Origin: Blautia pseudococcoides
GTDB taxonomy: Bacteria; Bacillota; Clostridia; Lachnospirales; Lachnospiraceae
Direction: 5' to 3'
DNA length: 64,000 nt
Assembly: GCF_001689125.2 (NCBI RefSeq)
Contig: NZ_CP015405.2
Coordinates: forward strand, 2,199,001-2,263,000
Made by a program: the position numbers and the translations under genes. How positions within the stretch are numbered: position 1 is the first letter of the stretch; the number at the start of each line of letters is the position of its first letter. Shown here piece by piece: positions 20,930-29,889 of this stretch. The notes beneath the pieces were generated by a model. That model made no database searches. It saw only the letters and a program-made list of their open reading frames with translations, and was not told the DNA's origin.

Positions 20930-20945
20930 AAATTTTTATCCTCTC

Positions 20946-21035
20946 GTAACGGTTCAGTACCTTCACAGTTACGAGCAAAATCCATGCAGAATCGTCTTTG
21001 TCGACGGGATTTTTGCCCGGCTGCTGAATCGTTAC
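20946..21035. repeat. Inverted GTAACxGTTCAG-type intergenic repeat
   Basis: GTAACGGTTCAG (20946-20957) and CTGAATCGTTAC (21024-21035) are inverted with one mismatch and span nearly the entire gap between the MttB-like and Ldh2-like genes. A local CGTAAC/GTTACG hairpin lies inside the left half. The same 12-base word recurs at 37698-37709 and 57469-57496. Confidence 0.6.
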
Positions 21036-21042
21036 ATCCTCT

Positions 21043-22428
21043 CTATAGTATTGCCAAAAGCTCATCCAGCATCTGGGTCTGCCGTTTATCATATACAGGC
21101 AGGCAGTACCCATCCAGGCGCTCTCTTACCAGTTCCTGGGCCTTTAAGATGACAGAGGGCATACCCAGCTGCTTCCAGTTATGGTATATCTCACTGTTGA
21201 ACAGCCTGGGATGAAATAATTCTTTTTGATACAGCTCCAGGGTCTCATCCTCCAGCATATAGGTCCCCCCTGGCCCTACCCTTCTGATCATGTCCATATG
21301 GATGGACTCCTCTGTTATATAATCACGGTTTTCCACTGAGAATCTGGCTTCCAGCATCTCTTCATCCAGCACATATTTTTCCAGGCTGAACACATTCAGA
21401 CAATCCATCTCCCCAAATGCATGGAAAATAAAATCCGTATCGCAGTCAAAGGTGGTCATCAGGGACACAGCCGTCTCGGCGCCGTCCTGCCAATCAAGCT
21501 GCTTTGCGCCTGAGAGGGAGCCGCCTACCCTGGAGGGAATGCCGTAAAAGTCAGCCATCGCCTTTGCATACTGCATGAAGACCGCAACCTCCGGCCCCCA
21601 GGAGATGGGAACTGCCTTTCTCATGTCTGCGCTGTAGGTCACATTGCCGTAGACCACCGGAACGCCGGGATTTACCACCTGAGTCATGAGAATGCCTGCC
21701 AGTACCTCCGCGTTGTTCTGCACCACAGTCCCGCCCACCGTGATGGGGCTGGTCATCCCCGGTGCGGAGCAGCAGGTGATCACAACCGGCTGGTTCCTTT
21801 TTACATAAGCCAGGGTAGCTGCCACGTCCTCCCTGCTGTACCTGAGGGGGGAACTTACATTTTCCACGCCTATCGTAAAATATTCCCCCATCTCTCCGTA
21901 AAAGTCCCTAATGAACTCAATGGATTCCGCTGCGCTCTTTCCTGTCTCACAGGATGCGATCAGCGGCTTTTTGGAATATTTCAGGCTCAGGACGGTCTTT
22001 AGCAGTTCCACCTTGCCATCCGGAAGCCCTGAGGCATAGATACCCGGCACGCAGCACAGATTCACCAGACGGCTTGTCTCGTCCATTTTCGTGGCATCAA
22101 TATAATCTTTTACCGTGGGGGTACATATCTCCCCGTCTCTCAATATGGTCATGGCACCTGAAGCGGTGGAAACAGCCTTGCCTCCATCCCCTATTTTCAG
22201 GCTGGCAAAGGGCGTCTCTATGGTAAAGCTGGGCTTCAGGCCTTTCAATATTTCCTCTGTGAAAGAGCGTTCAAAATAAACCCTCTGTCCCTCCACACGG
22301 ATTCCTCTCTTTTTGAATACCTCCAGAATTTCACGGTGTTCAAAATTCACGCCCACACTCTCCAGAATTTCCAGAGACTTCTCATGAATCATCTGCACTT
22401 CTGAATCTTTTATCTTCTTCACGAGCAT
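21043..22428 (-). CDS. MttB-superfamily methyltransferase homologue 1 (no pyrrolysine)
   Basis: The 461-residue protein is a COG5598/MttB-type TIM barrel. Characterised non-pyrrolysine members demethylate quaternary amines such as glycine betaine, proline betaine and carnitine, passing the methyl group to a corrinoid protein. IHEKSLEILESVGVNF at the start, CCSAPGMTSPITVGGTVVQN in the middle and VGPGGTYMLEDE near the end match. There is no in-frame amber codon. No corrinoid partner or activase gene is in the window. It shares strong similarity with the gene at 29890. Its substrate is unknown; a methylated amino acid is likely from context. Confidence 0.85.
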   Translation of the reverse strand: MLVKKIKDSEVQMIHEKSLEILESVGVNFEHREILEVFKKRGIRVEGQRVYFERSFTEEILKGLKPSFTIETPFASLKIGDGGKAVSTASGAMTILRDGEICTPTVKDYIDATKMDETSRLVNLCCVPGIYASGLPDGKVELLKTVLSLKYSKKPLIASCETGKSAAESIEFIRDFYGEMGEYFTIGVENVSSPLRYSREDVAATLAYVKRNQPVVITCCSAPGMTSPITVGGTVVQNNAEVLAGILMTQVVNPGVPVVYGNVTYSADMRKAVPISWGPEVAVFMQYAKAMADFYGIPSRVGGSLSGAKQLDWQDGAETAVSLMTTFDCDTDFIFHAFGEMDCLNVFSLEKYVLDEEMLEARFSVENRDYITEESIHMDMIRRVGPGGTYMLEDETLELYQKELFHPRLFNSEIYHNWKQLGMPSVILKAQELVRERLDGYCLPVYDKRQTQMLDELLAIL

Positions 22429-22497
22429 AGCAGGTTCTTCCTCTCTTCCTATGCCGGCTCTGCCATGGTCCCGGCCTTCAATTTATAACACATGTTC

Positions 22498-22926
22498 TTA
22501 CTGCAAAGATGCCTTCAGGATCTCCAGCGTACCTTTTGTTCCGTCAAGTCTTACAAAATCCCCGGTTTTCACCCGGACACACGGGTCATCCTCTTTTGAA
22601 AAATCCACCACTGTGGGAATCTGCATAACAGCGCTGGCAACCCCCGCACTGCTGTCTATTTTGGAAAATGCCCATCCCCTGGGCGCAGAGCCGGCGGCTC
22701 TTGCTGCCCCGAAATAGCAGGACCATCCGTTGGATCCCTTACTGCCCGGCATGATCAGAATGGTATCCTTTATACTTTTCCCTTTATTGATGTTCTCATA
22801 ATCCTTTATCACACCTGTTTCCGGGTCGATGCCGCCCCATCCTGTGATACTGTCCGCGCACACCAATGCTTTGCCTTCCACAATGCCCGGTATCACACCT
22901 CTGCCCTGCAGCACTATTTTTTCCAC
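22498..22926 (-). CDS. Aconitase-X small (swivel) subunit 1
   Basis: This 142-residue protein is the swivel domain (DUF126) of a two-subunit aconitase X. The start is GTG at 22926, after AGGAGG; it overlaps the large-subunit gene by 13 bases. The loop PGSKGSNGWSCY (near residue 68) holds the conserved glycine/serine cluster that faces the active site. It pairs with the adjacent large subunit. Confidence 0.85.
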   Translation of the reverse strand: MEKIVLQGRGVIPGIVEGKALVCADSITGWGGIDPETGVIKDYENINKGKSIKDTILIMPGSKGSNGWSCYFGAARAAGSAPRGWAFSKIDSSAGVASAVMQIPTVVDFSKEDDPCVRVKTGDFVRLDGTKGTLEILKASLQ

Positions 22927-24215
22927 CGGTATTCCTCCTTCCAAACGCCGGATACTGCTGCGTCTATGCAGCGGTATTTATCCGTATAATAGACACGTTC
23001 GGCGCAGCCCTCTGAGCGCACGCTTCCGGACTGTTTCAGACTGTCATAGACCTGCCCTTTGTAGCGCTTTAAGAAACAGTCTCCTATGGTGACCGGACAG
23101 GTACTTGTCTGTATGGTTCCTCCTGCATCTTCGATCATCTTCGTATATCCGTTTAAATCCGCCATGGCCTTGATGGGATATACGGTCCATATCATAAATC
23201 TTACACCATCGTGTATCTTTTTGCCACAAATATAATCCGCTGCCTCTTTAATCTGATGGATATCATAATGAGGGCAGCCCAGGCTGACCAGATCCACAGA
23301 GCCTCCTTCTGTCTCACACAGAGGCTCATAAGCGGAACAGATATCCTGCTGCGTCAGCGTAAATTCCTCCTGCACCTCGTGTCCCATAAAAGCCTCCTCA
23401 AGGGTATTGGCTTCCGGGGTGATCCCCACAATATGGCACATCCTGCAGTTGGTGGTAATGGCAAGGGCAGTAAAAAAACTTTTCAGCTTTACAAAATCCA
23501 CACCCTCAAAATTGCCGGTAAGGACCGGTGTGCAGCCGGTCAGCGGCAGCCGTTTTCCCATGGCTTTTCCCAGCAACTCCCATTCAACAGGGGAGTCAAG
23601 GTCCGCCTCCACATGGATCAAATGGGTTCCATAACGGTTTTCCTTCACATGGTATCCCCAGTAAGGTGTCCTGCCGCAGATGGCTGACCAGAAAGCCGCT
23701 TCGATCCCATCTGCATTGCAGCACGCTCCCCATATGGAATTGCCCATGATGGTAACCCCTGACTCTGTGGTCACAAAATGCTCCCCGCGCACAGGCAGCC
23801 ACCCCATCAGATAAGGGGAACAGGAACCGGCTATGGTAACACCTGCTTTTCTGGACTCCTCCAGATAGTAATTGTTCTTATCAAAATCCTCTTTGGGCTG
23901 GTTGAAGATCTCATGATCAAACTGGTCGCTGGCAGCCACGCAGGACTGCACATAGCAGTCCTTGTCCACACGGTCAAAGACGATCCGCTCATCACGGGCC
24001 AGGTTCATCCTGGAAAATACCTCATGGAAATCTTTACTTTTACAGACGCCAAGATAGGTATGGCTCCCGCAGAACACAGTGGCCTTTGTCACTTTACAGA
24101 GTTTTTCCGCCCCCAGGACCCGGGCATACTGCACGATATTTTCCAGAGCAGTCTGGCGAAGCTTTCCCTGTTTTCCGTCCAGGATCTCCTGCTCTTCTTC
24201 TGTCAAATGAATCAC
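22914..24215 (-). CDS. Aconitase-X large subunit 1, divergent
   Basis: The 433-residue protein is the catalytic (DUF521) subunit of aconitase X, an Fe-S hydro-lyase family that includes cis-3-hydroxyproline dehydratase. Likely cluster cysteines are kept: GSCSPYL (Cys132), SLGCPHYDI and TSTCPVT. The stretch after the first cysteine differs from usual members: TESGVTIMGN-SIWGACCNADG (150-170) stands where the second copy has SESSATPY and GARTNREG. Loss of those Ser and Arg residues suggests a different substrate. It overlaps the swivel 2 gene by four bases. Confidence 0.82.
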   Translation of the reverse strand: MIHLTEEEQEILDGKQGKLRQTALENIVQYARVLGAEKLCKVTKATVFCGSHTYLGVCKSKDFHEVFSRMNLARDERIVFDRVDKDCYVQSCVAASDQFDHEIFNQPKEDFDKNNYYLEESRKAGVTIAGSCSPYLMGWLPVRGEHFVTTESGVTIMGNSIWGACCNADGIEAAFWSAICGRTPYWGYHVKENRYGTHLIHVEADLDSPVEWELLGKAMGKRLPLTGCTPVLTGNFEGVDFVKLKSFFTALAITTNCRMCHIVGITPEANTLEEAFMGHEVQEEFTLTQQDICSAYEPLCETEGGSVDLVSLGCPHYDIHQIKEAADYICGKKIHDGVRFMIWTVYPIKAMADLNGYTKMIEDAGGTIQTSTCPVTIGDCFLKRYKGQVYDSLKQSGSVRSEGCAERVYYTDKYRCIDAAVSGVWKEEYRWKK

Positions 24216-24637
24216 TTGCTGTCCTCCGTTTCCTCCAGGATCTCAATGATCCCCTGGTCTGCATCCACTACGATCCGGTCCCCGTCCTTCACGGTCTCAT
24301 AAAATGCAGGGTCCACTCTGTCCACCATAGGCACCTCCATAATGATGGCACTGGACACCAGCACCGTTTCCGGATGCTCAATGATCATGGCTGCCGGTGA
24401 ATTTTCCCTCTGGTTTAACTGATAGAGGCCATCTGCCTGCACCACGGAGCTGCCCTTTCCGCCAGGAAAAATCAGTGCCTTATGAGCAATGGATCTTCCC
24501 TCCAGATCATGGGCCTTCTCTATGACAGTGCCTGTGGCAGGGTCTATCAGATAGAACATGATATGGTCCTTTGATACAATGGCCTGCGCCTCCGCCCGGC
24601 CCTCAGAAATTTTATGGCATGTAAATCTTTTTCCCAT
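24212..24637 (-). CDS. Aconitase-X small (swivel) subunit 2
   Basis: The 141-residue DUF126 swivel protein has FPGGKGSSVVQADGLYQL near residue 58 in place of the GSKGS loop of copy 1, and a late VPMVDRVDP segment. It is two bases from the second large subunit and overlaps the first large subunit by four, so all four aconitase-X genes form one coupled block. Confidence 0.85.
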   Translation of the reverse strand: MGKRFTCHKISEGRAEAQAIVSKDHIMFYLIDPATGTVIEKAHDLEGRSIAHKALIFPGGKGSSVVQADGLYQLNQRENSPAAMIIEHPETVLVSSAIIMEVPMVDRVDPAFYETVKDGDRIVVDADQGIIEILEETEDSK

Positions 24638-24638
24638 A

Positions 24639-25847
24639 TTATTTTACCTCCCCGGTGAGTGCTGCTTCGATACATGTGTCAAGGTCCCGGATAACAAAAT
24701 GAATGCCTCTCCTCTGGGGATAGTAAGCACATTTCGGTGACTCCGTGATTCCGACTTTGCCTGTCAAATGCCTCCAGCAGGGCTGGTCCGGGCAGCTGTC
24801 AGGCACGATAAAACCGCCTGCATCTGTGATGATCCGGTCAAATCCCATGCGTACTGCCATCTCTTTTACGTGGCTGGATGTGAGGATCCACATCTCTTTT
24901 TTAAGCTTCTTTCCTTCCAGTTTTTCCGCTATGTATTTTACTTCCTCCAGTGTAAAATGAGGGCATCCAAACATGGCAAAATCAATTGTCCTGCTGCCTT
25001 CCAGAGAGATTTCTTTTAAAATTGCTTCTTTATCCTCATTGGTGATCACCACCGTTCTCTTTGGCGCCTTACCTCCAAGAGCGGTCCCCAGGTCAGGGGC
25101 TTCCGGGGTAACTCCCACAATATGGTACATGCCGTAAGCGCCTGATGTATTAAGCTGGGCACCCAGATTTCTCAGCGCCTCCTTCGTGATGGTTTCCTTC
25201 GGAAAGCCGGTAAATACAGGAATGCCCTCCCCGATCTTCTTACCCAGCATACCGATGATATGGTAGTCAAAATCATTCTTCACATCTGCCTGTATCTCCA
25301 CCAGGATATCACCTTTTCTGTTCTCGTCCAGCAAAAGCCCGTACTCCGGCACACAGCCTGTGATGGCTGCACAGAGGGCACTGTTAGCCCCCTCCCGGTT
25401 GGTCCTGGCTCCCCACACCGCGTTGGCATAAGGTGTGGCGCTGGATTCCGAGAAGGCGATCACCTCCCGGTAATTCGGTACATTTGTGTCAATATAGGGG
25501 GTACAGTTATAGGAAAGCTGTGCTCCCAGTGCTTTGTAGGCATTGTGTGTTCTCTGCATCAGATCCGCATATTCCGGTGCCACCATGTCCCTGTTTTTGA
25601 AAAATTCCAGGCAGAAGCCAGGATTAACTGTGGGGATTACCCTGCATTTCGCGCCGCCTGCAAGCATCTTCTCTGCAAACCACAGGTCTGCCTCCTGATT
25701 TGACAGGGCAACATGTGCCCTGGTGATGGGAACCATCCTTTCAGCGCCGAAAGACTCGCCGATCGCCGCCTGTATTTTCATGGCATAGGCTGCTCCCTTT
25801 CCATATTTTCCATCCAGCATGTCCTGCTGGTGCTGTGTCAACTGCAT
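24639..25847 (-). CDS. Aconitase-X large subunit 2, canonical
   Basis: The 402-residue protein keeps the full aconitase-X signature: NCTPYI (Cys115), FSESSATPYANAVWGARTN (132-150) with the Ser and Arg residues of the substrate pocket, FGCPHFTLEEV and DSCPDQPCW. Characterised bacterial enzymes of this type dehydrate cis-3-hydroxy-L-proline. With the Ldh2-type gene downstream that reaction is a reasonable guess, but the HAL and MttB neighbours point to a wider pathway. Confidence 0.87.
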   Translation of the reverse strand: MQLTQHQQDMLDGKYGKGAAYAMKIQAAIGESFGAERMVPITRAHVALSNQEADLWFAEKMLAGGAKCRVIPTVNPGFCLEFFKNRDMVAPEYADLMQRTHNAYKALGAQLSYNCTPYIDTNVPNYREVIAFSESSATPYANAVWGARTNREGANSALCAAITGCVPEYGLLLDENRKGDILVEIQADVKNDFDYHIIGMLGKKIGEGIPVFTGFPKETITKEALRNLGAQLNTSGAYGMYHIVGVTPEAPDLGTALGGKAPKRTVVITNEDKEAILKEISLEGSRTIDFAMFGCPHFTLEEVKYIAEKLEGKKLKKEMWILTSSHVKEMAVRMGFDRIITDAGGFIVPDSCPDQPCWRHLTGKVGITESPKCAYYPQRRGIHFVIRDLDTCIEAALTGEVK

Positions 25848-25868
25848 GTATGATCCTCCTCTGTTTTT

Positions 25869-27401
25869 TTATTTATCCAGTACTGTCCGGGCACTTTTTA
25901 AAAGCCCGCCGTCATGGATCCAGTCTTTGAGTTTCTCCAGGCAGGGGTATATATAAATATCCTCCTCCATGACAGGGACCAGGTCTTTCATTGCCTCCAG
26001 TACAGCCCCGGTTCCCTCTCCCCTTGCCAGGGATGCGTCCACAAACTGCTGTGCCTGGTAAGCGGAGAGCAGTTCGATCGCCAGGACATACTCGAATTTT
26101 TCTGCTACACTAAGCGCTTTTTTACAGGCATTGTATCCCATGGATACATAGTCTTCCTGATTGGCACTTGTGGTCACACTGTCCACGGAAGCCGGAGTGG
26201 ACAGGATCTTCATATCATTCAGAAGCCCTGCCTGTGTATACTGGGGTATCATAAGGCCGGAATTCAGGCCAGGTTTTTTGATCAGGAAGTAAGGATGTTC
26301 CGACAGTTTTTCATCCAGGAAGCGCACATTTCTGCGCTCCGACATTTTCGCCGCCGCTGTGGCTGCAATACAGGCGGAATCCATCTCGATCCCCACATAG
26401 GAGGCATCCGGATTTCCGTTGGAAAACACCTGCGGGTCATCAGGCTCCCCACATACTATGGGATTATCCGCACATCCGTTGATCTCCACCTCAATTGCCG
26501 CCCAGGCATCCCGCAGGGTCTTCTTCACCGCGCCGTGAAGCTGCGGGATACACCGCAGTGACAAGGGATCCTGCACATGGGTACCCTCTGCCTTCTTTAT
26601 CACCTGGGAACCACGGAGCATCTGCTTGATAAGGGCAGCCGTCTCCAAAAGTTCTTTCTGGGGGCGGCAGTTGAGCACTCTGTCATCGTAGGCCCGCAGT
26701 AGCCCGTTCAGCATCTCAAAAGACATGGCTGCCACCACGTCAGCAGATTCCACTGCTTTCAGCAGATCGTAAATACCCATAGCTGCCAGGGCCGTAGGGG
26801 AGGAAGTCCCGTTCAGAAGCGCAAGCCCTTCCTTGTAGCTGGGTGCCAACGGCTCCATGCCGGCCTTCCTAAGTGCGGTCCTGCTGTCAGACAGCTCCCC
26901 CCGGTAATACATCCTTCCCTCTCCGATCAAAGCTGCCGCAATATGTCCCTCCGCGCACAGATATCCCACCGAACCTTCCCGTGGCGTGCAGGGTATGAGA
27001 TTCTTATTCAAAAAGTCCCGGTAATGCTCCAAAAGCTCCATCCGCACACCGCTCATACCCATGCCAAGGCTCTGTAAAACCATCAGGATAATGGCCCTTA
27101 CCTCTTCCTCTTTGAAAGGCTCCCCCACACTGGTGGAATGGGTCAGGATAATATTACGCTGTAATTTTTCCGCGTCCTCTTTTCCTATGGTCTTTGTGAC
27201 CAAGGCTCCAAAACCTGTGGTTGTGCCATAGACTACCCGCTCCTCCTCCACGCATGTCTCCACAATTTTTCTGGATCTCTCTACCCGCTGCCTGTATTCC
27301 GGGGAAAAATCCACCTCCGCATGAAAACGCACCACTGCCATAAATTCCTCTATGGTCAGTTTCCTGCCTAAAACTACTTTTGTCATTTTTTCTTCCTTCA
27401 T
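25869..27401 (-). CDS. HAL/PAL-family lyase homologue 2 lacking the MIO triplet
   Basis: This 510-residue protein is closest in the window to homologue 1. AAAGGGGG precedes the ATG at 27401. YGTTTGFG (58-65), VQDPLSLRCIPQLHGA and GCADNP are typical of the family. At the MIO site it reads GSVG then Tyr-Leu-Cys (147-149) and AEGHIA, so no Ala-Ser-Gly. The Tyr and the ExH pattern (Glu151, His153) are shared with homologue 1 but not homologue 3, which suggests a common and separate chemistry. It follows the aconitase-X block within the same operon. Substrate unknown; an amino-acid betaine is inferred. Confidence 0.85.
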   Translation of the reverse strand: MKEEKMTKVVLGRKLTIEEFMAVVRFHAEVDFSPEYRQRVERSRKIVETCVEEERVVYGTTTGFGALVTKTIGKEDAEKLQRNIILTHSTSVGEPFKEEEVRAIILMVLQSLGMGMSGVRMELLEHYRDFLNKNLIPCTPREGSVGYLCAEGHIAAALIGEGRMYYRGELSDSRTALRKAGMEPLAPSYKEGLALLNGTSSPTALAAMGIYDLLKAVESADVVAAMSFEMLNGLLRAYDDRVLNCRPQKELLETAALIKQMLRGSQVIKKAEGTHVQDPLSLRCIPQLHGAVKKTLRDAWAAIEVEINGCADNPIVCGEPDDPQVFSNGNPDASYVGIEMDSACIAATAAAKMSERRNVRFLDEKLSEHPYFLIKKPGLNSGLMIPQYTQAGLLNDMKILSTPASVDSVTTSANQEDYVSMGYNACKKALSVAEKFEYVLAIELLSAYQAQQFVDASLARGEGTGAVLEAMKDLVPVMEEDIYIYPCLEKLKDWIHDGGLLKSARTVLDK

Positions 27402-27414
27402 CTGGTTTCCCCCT

Positions 27415-27951
27415 TTAAAAGTTTCTGCACACTACATTTCCGTCTGCCGCTATAGGCATGTATCTGGCTTTTGTCCCCTCCACCATGTCCCCATAGATGG
27501 CAATGTAAAACGGACGGTAAACCTTGCGCTCCTCAACCGGCTTTATGGCTAAATTCCTGCCCACATGGCGTCTCACCATCCGGCCTGCCATAATGGCGCC
27601 GCAGTCCGTGAGCCTCTTATCTTCATAATATGTGGGCTGGATATCATTTTCTTCCACATCCTTTACTTCTGTTGCTATATCGTCCTCCACATAGGAGGCA
27701 CTGCAGGTGGTGGCTTCCACCATCACACGGATTTTTTGTCTGTCCTCGTCATTTTTCTTCTTGATGGTCTTGACAATAATGTTGTCTTTGTACGTCATTT
27801 CATATGTAATATAACGGCTTTCCAGATACATAATACGGAGGTTGATTTTCTTACTTCCAAACAGGGCGCGCACGATGGGATTTTTCCCACCTTTTGCAAT
27901 TCTGAGAGCTTCCTCCTCTTTCATCTTTACAGGAAAACATTCTATTTTCAT
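27415..27951 (-). CDS. Unknown protein in the HAL/aconitase-X/MttB operon
   Basis: I do not recognise this 178-residue protein. It is soluble by composition, with a basic N-terminal half (IAKGGKNPIVRALFGSKK), a segment VMVEATTCSASYVEDD in the centre, and a C-terminal half rich in Tyr and Arg. There is a single prominent Cys at the centre, one in LTDCGAIM and one near the C-terminus. It is 13 bases upstream of HAL homologue 2, so it likely works in the same pathway. Confidence 0.6.
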   Translation of the reverse strand: MKIECFPVKMKEEEALRIAKGGKNPIVRALFGSKKINLRIMYLESRYITYEMTYKDNIIVKTIKKKNDEDRQKIRVMVEATTCSASYVEDDIATEVKDVEENDIQPTYYEDKRLTDCGAIMAGRMVRRHVGRNLAIKPVEERKVYRPFYIAIYGDMVEGTKARYMPIAADGNVVCRNF

Positions 27952-28105
27952 TTACCTATACCTCCTTACAAACCTTATCCTCTGCCGGACTGCCTGCCGC
28001 TTTGTGACCGGAACTTCCCATACAGCCATATGTGCCGTCTCTTCTCTTTTTTTCTGCACAGGACTTTGCAGTTGAAATGCCGCGCTGCCCTGTGCTGCGA
28101 TCTCT

Positions 28106-28384
28106 TTATTTTTTCTTTTTCTTGTCACTGCCTTTTTTGCCGGTGGCAAATGAAACAACTTCTGTACAATATTTCAGGAAAACGCCCACGGTTATAAGAA
28201 TGGCGATTCCCGGAGCCATGATACCGATAATAAAATCCACACTGTTCAGCATTCCATATCCATAAATACATGCCAGCACAATATAGAGGAGCACCAAAGC
28301 GCCGTCCACGCCCAGCCATTCCACTTTCAGCTCTGATTTTTCCTGTTCTGTCAGTTCACTTGTCTTTTCTTTGGGATCTTTCAT
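28106..28384 (-). CDS. Small two-helix membrane protein beside symporter
   Basis: The 92-residue protein has a charged N-terminus, two hydrophobic helices (about residues 29-46 and 50-72) and a Lys-rich tail. It lies 13 bases after the sodium:solute symporter gene. Small membrane partners are known for some SSS transporters, so an accessory role is inferred. It is followed by a 154-base gap before the next gene. Confidence 0.65.
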   Translation of the reverse strand: MKDPKEKTSELTEQEKSELKVEWLGVDGALVLLYIVLACIYGYGMLNSVDFIIGIMAPGIAILITVGVFLKYCTEVVSFATGKKGSDKKKKK

Positions 28385-28397
28385 CTCTGCTTCCTCC

Positions 28398-29819
28398 TTA
28401 CATTCCTTTCAGTCTGCGTTCTGCGTTCAAATCCTTACCAAAGCGGTTTCCAATGAGGAAGGCCACAAAGGAGAGGGGCAGACCGATGAGAACCGGGTCA
28501 ATGGTTACGCCTGATATGGTAACAGGCCATACATACTGGAATATGATCCAGGTAACACCACCTACAAGCATACTGGCAACACCTGCCACATTCGTCTTTC
28601 TGCCGTCAAACATCAGGGCCGCAATGATTGGCACAAACAACAGCGTCATACTGATACTGCTCAAAAACAGGAACGCGTCATACACGCGGTCAAATCGGAA
28701 TGCGGTAAAGAGACCGATAATACCGAAAATAACTGCTGCCACTCTTGTGATCGTAATGCTGACCTTATCCTTCAGCTTTTTGTCTCCTCTGAGCATGTAA
28801 ATAATATCATTAGAGATGATCTCTCCGCCAATCAGGTAATAACTGTCCAGCGTGGAGATGATGGCTCCCAGAATACCTACCACAAACAAGCCTCTTGCCA
28901 CAACAGGCAGATACTCGATCACGGTAGCCACATAGGTAACTTCCGGCTGCACAGCCAGTGCTGTGTCACGGACGCGGATAATGGTCCCTGTCATAATGGT
29001 GACCACGTCGAAGGACAGCCAGATGGAAAAACATAAAAGCATGGCTCTTTTGCCTGTTTTCGGAGAGTTGGCTGCTGCAAATCTCTGATAAAACGCAGGG
29101 TCCTTATACAGGTTGATACAGAGAATGATCAGAATAGCAGCCTGCGGAACAGGAATTCCGCCGAACGCAGTGAGCATCTCCGGAGCCGGACCGCTCAGGG
29201 CCGCTTTGATGCCTTCCAGTCCGCCCACGCTGAAAAACAGTTTTGGGAATGCGGAGGATACACAGGTAACCATCAGGAAAAAGAAGATCATATCCGTCAC
29301 AGCTACCCCCATTAAGCCGCCCAGACAGGTGACTACAATGGAAATGGCAACTACAATGGCTGCCACCATGATTTTATCCGCATGCCAGGCACCTTCGCCT
29401 ACATATCCCACTGCTGCGATCTCACCGATCGACAGACAGGTGATCACAATAACGATCGCGCCCAGGACAGCCGCAAATTTTCCGTAATGCACCCGCAGAA
29501 GGTCAGGGATGGTTCCCTTTGCCTTCACGGAAATTCTGGGTGCCACCCACAGGGCCAGGGGAAAACGCACCGCATGGGCACCGATCGACCAGATAAAAAA
29601 TCCTGCAAAACCCATGGTTGTGGAATAGCCTACGGTTCCCACAACACCTGCGCCGCCGTACCAGGATGCCATCAGGGTACCCACCACCAAAGACCAGGGC
29701 AGGGCCCGGTTTGCTTTGTAAAAACTGTCCATATCCTGTGAGGTCTTGGAAAAATAATATCCTACTGCCAGAATACCGATGAAACAGATCACGACTACTA
29801 TGTTGTCAATAATGGTCAT
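28398..29819 (-). CDS. Sodium:solute symporter (SSS family)
   Basis: The 473-residue integral membrane protein has about 13 hydrophobic segments. ALPWSLVVGTLMASWYGGAG (residues 40-59) and LGAIISTLDSYYLIGGEIIS are SSS hallmarks; the latter includes the sodium-site Ser. Members import proline, pantothenate, sugars or carboxylates with sodium. Operon context implies it imports the substrate of the HAL/MttB/aconitase-X pathway. Confidence 0.88.
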   Translation of the reverse strand: MTIIDNIVVVICFIGILAVGYYFSKTSQDMDSFYKANRALPWSLVVGTLMASWYGGAGVVGTVGYSTTMGFAGFFIWSIGAHAVRFPLALWVAPRISVKAKGTIPDLLRVHYGKFAAVLGAIVIVITCLSIGEIAAVGYVGEGAWHADKIMVAAIVVAISIVVTCLGGLMGVAVTDMIFFFLMVTCVSSAFPKLFFSVGGLEGIKAALSGPAPEMLTAFGGIPVPQAAILIILCINLYKDPAFYQRFAAANSPKTGKRAMLLCFSIWLSFDVVTIMTGTIIRVRDTALAVQPEVTYVATVIEYLPVVARGLFVVGILGAIISTLDSYYLIGGEIISNDIIYMLRGDKKLKDKVSITITRVAAVIFGIIGLFTAFRFDRVYDAFLFLSSISMTLLFVPIIAALMFDGRKTNVAGVASMLVGGVTWIIFQYVWPVTISGVTIDPVLIGLPLSFVAFLIGNRFGKDLNAERRLKGM

Positions 29820-29859
29820 AAAAACAACCTCCCTCTTCTTTTGCTTTTCCTTTTGTCAT

Positions 29860-29878
29860 CATACGGCTTTGCCGTATG
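29860..29878. repeat. Intercistronic hairpin between MttB 2 and symporter
   Basis: CATACGGC and GCCGTATG close a three-base loop in the 70-base gap. No U-run follows on the minus strand, so it is more likely an RNA-processing or stabilising hairpin than a terminator; it could uncouple transporter and enzyme expression. Confidence 0.5.
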
Positions 29879-29889
29879 CCTTTTCCCCG

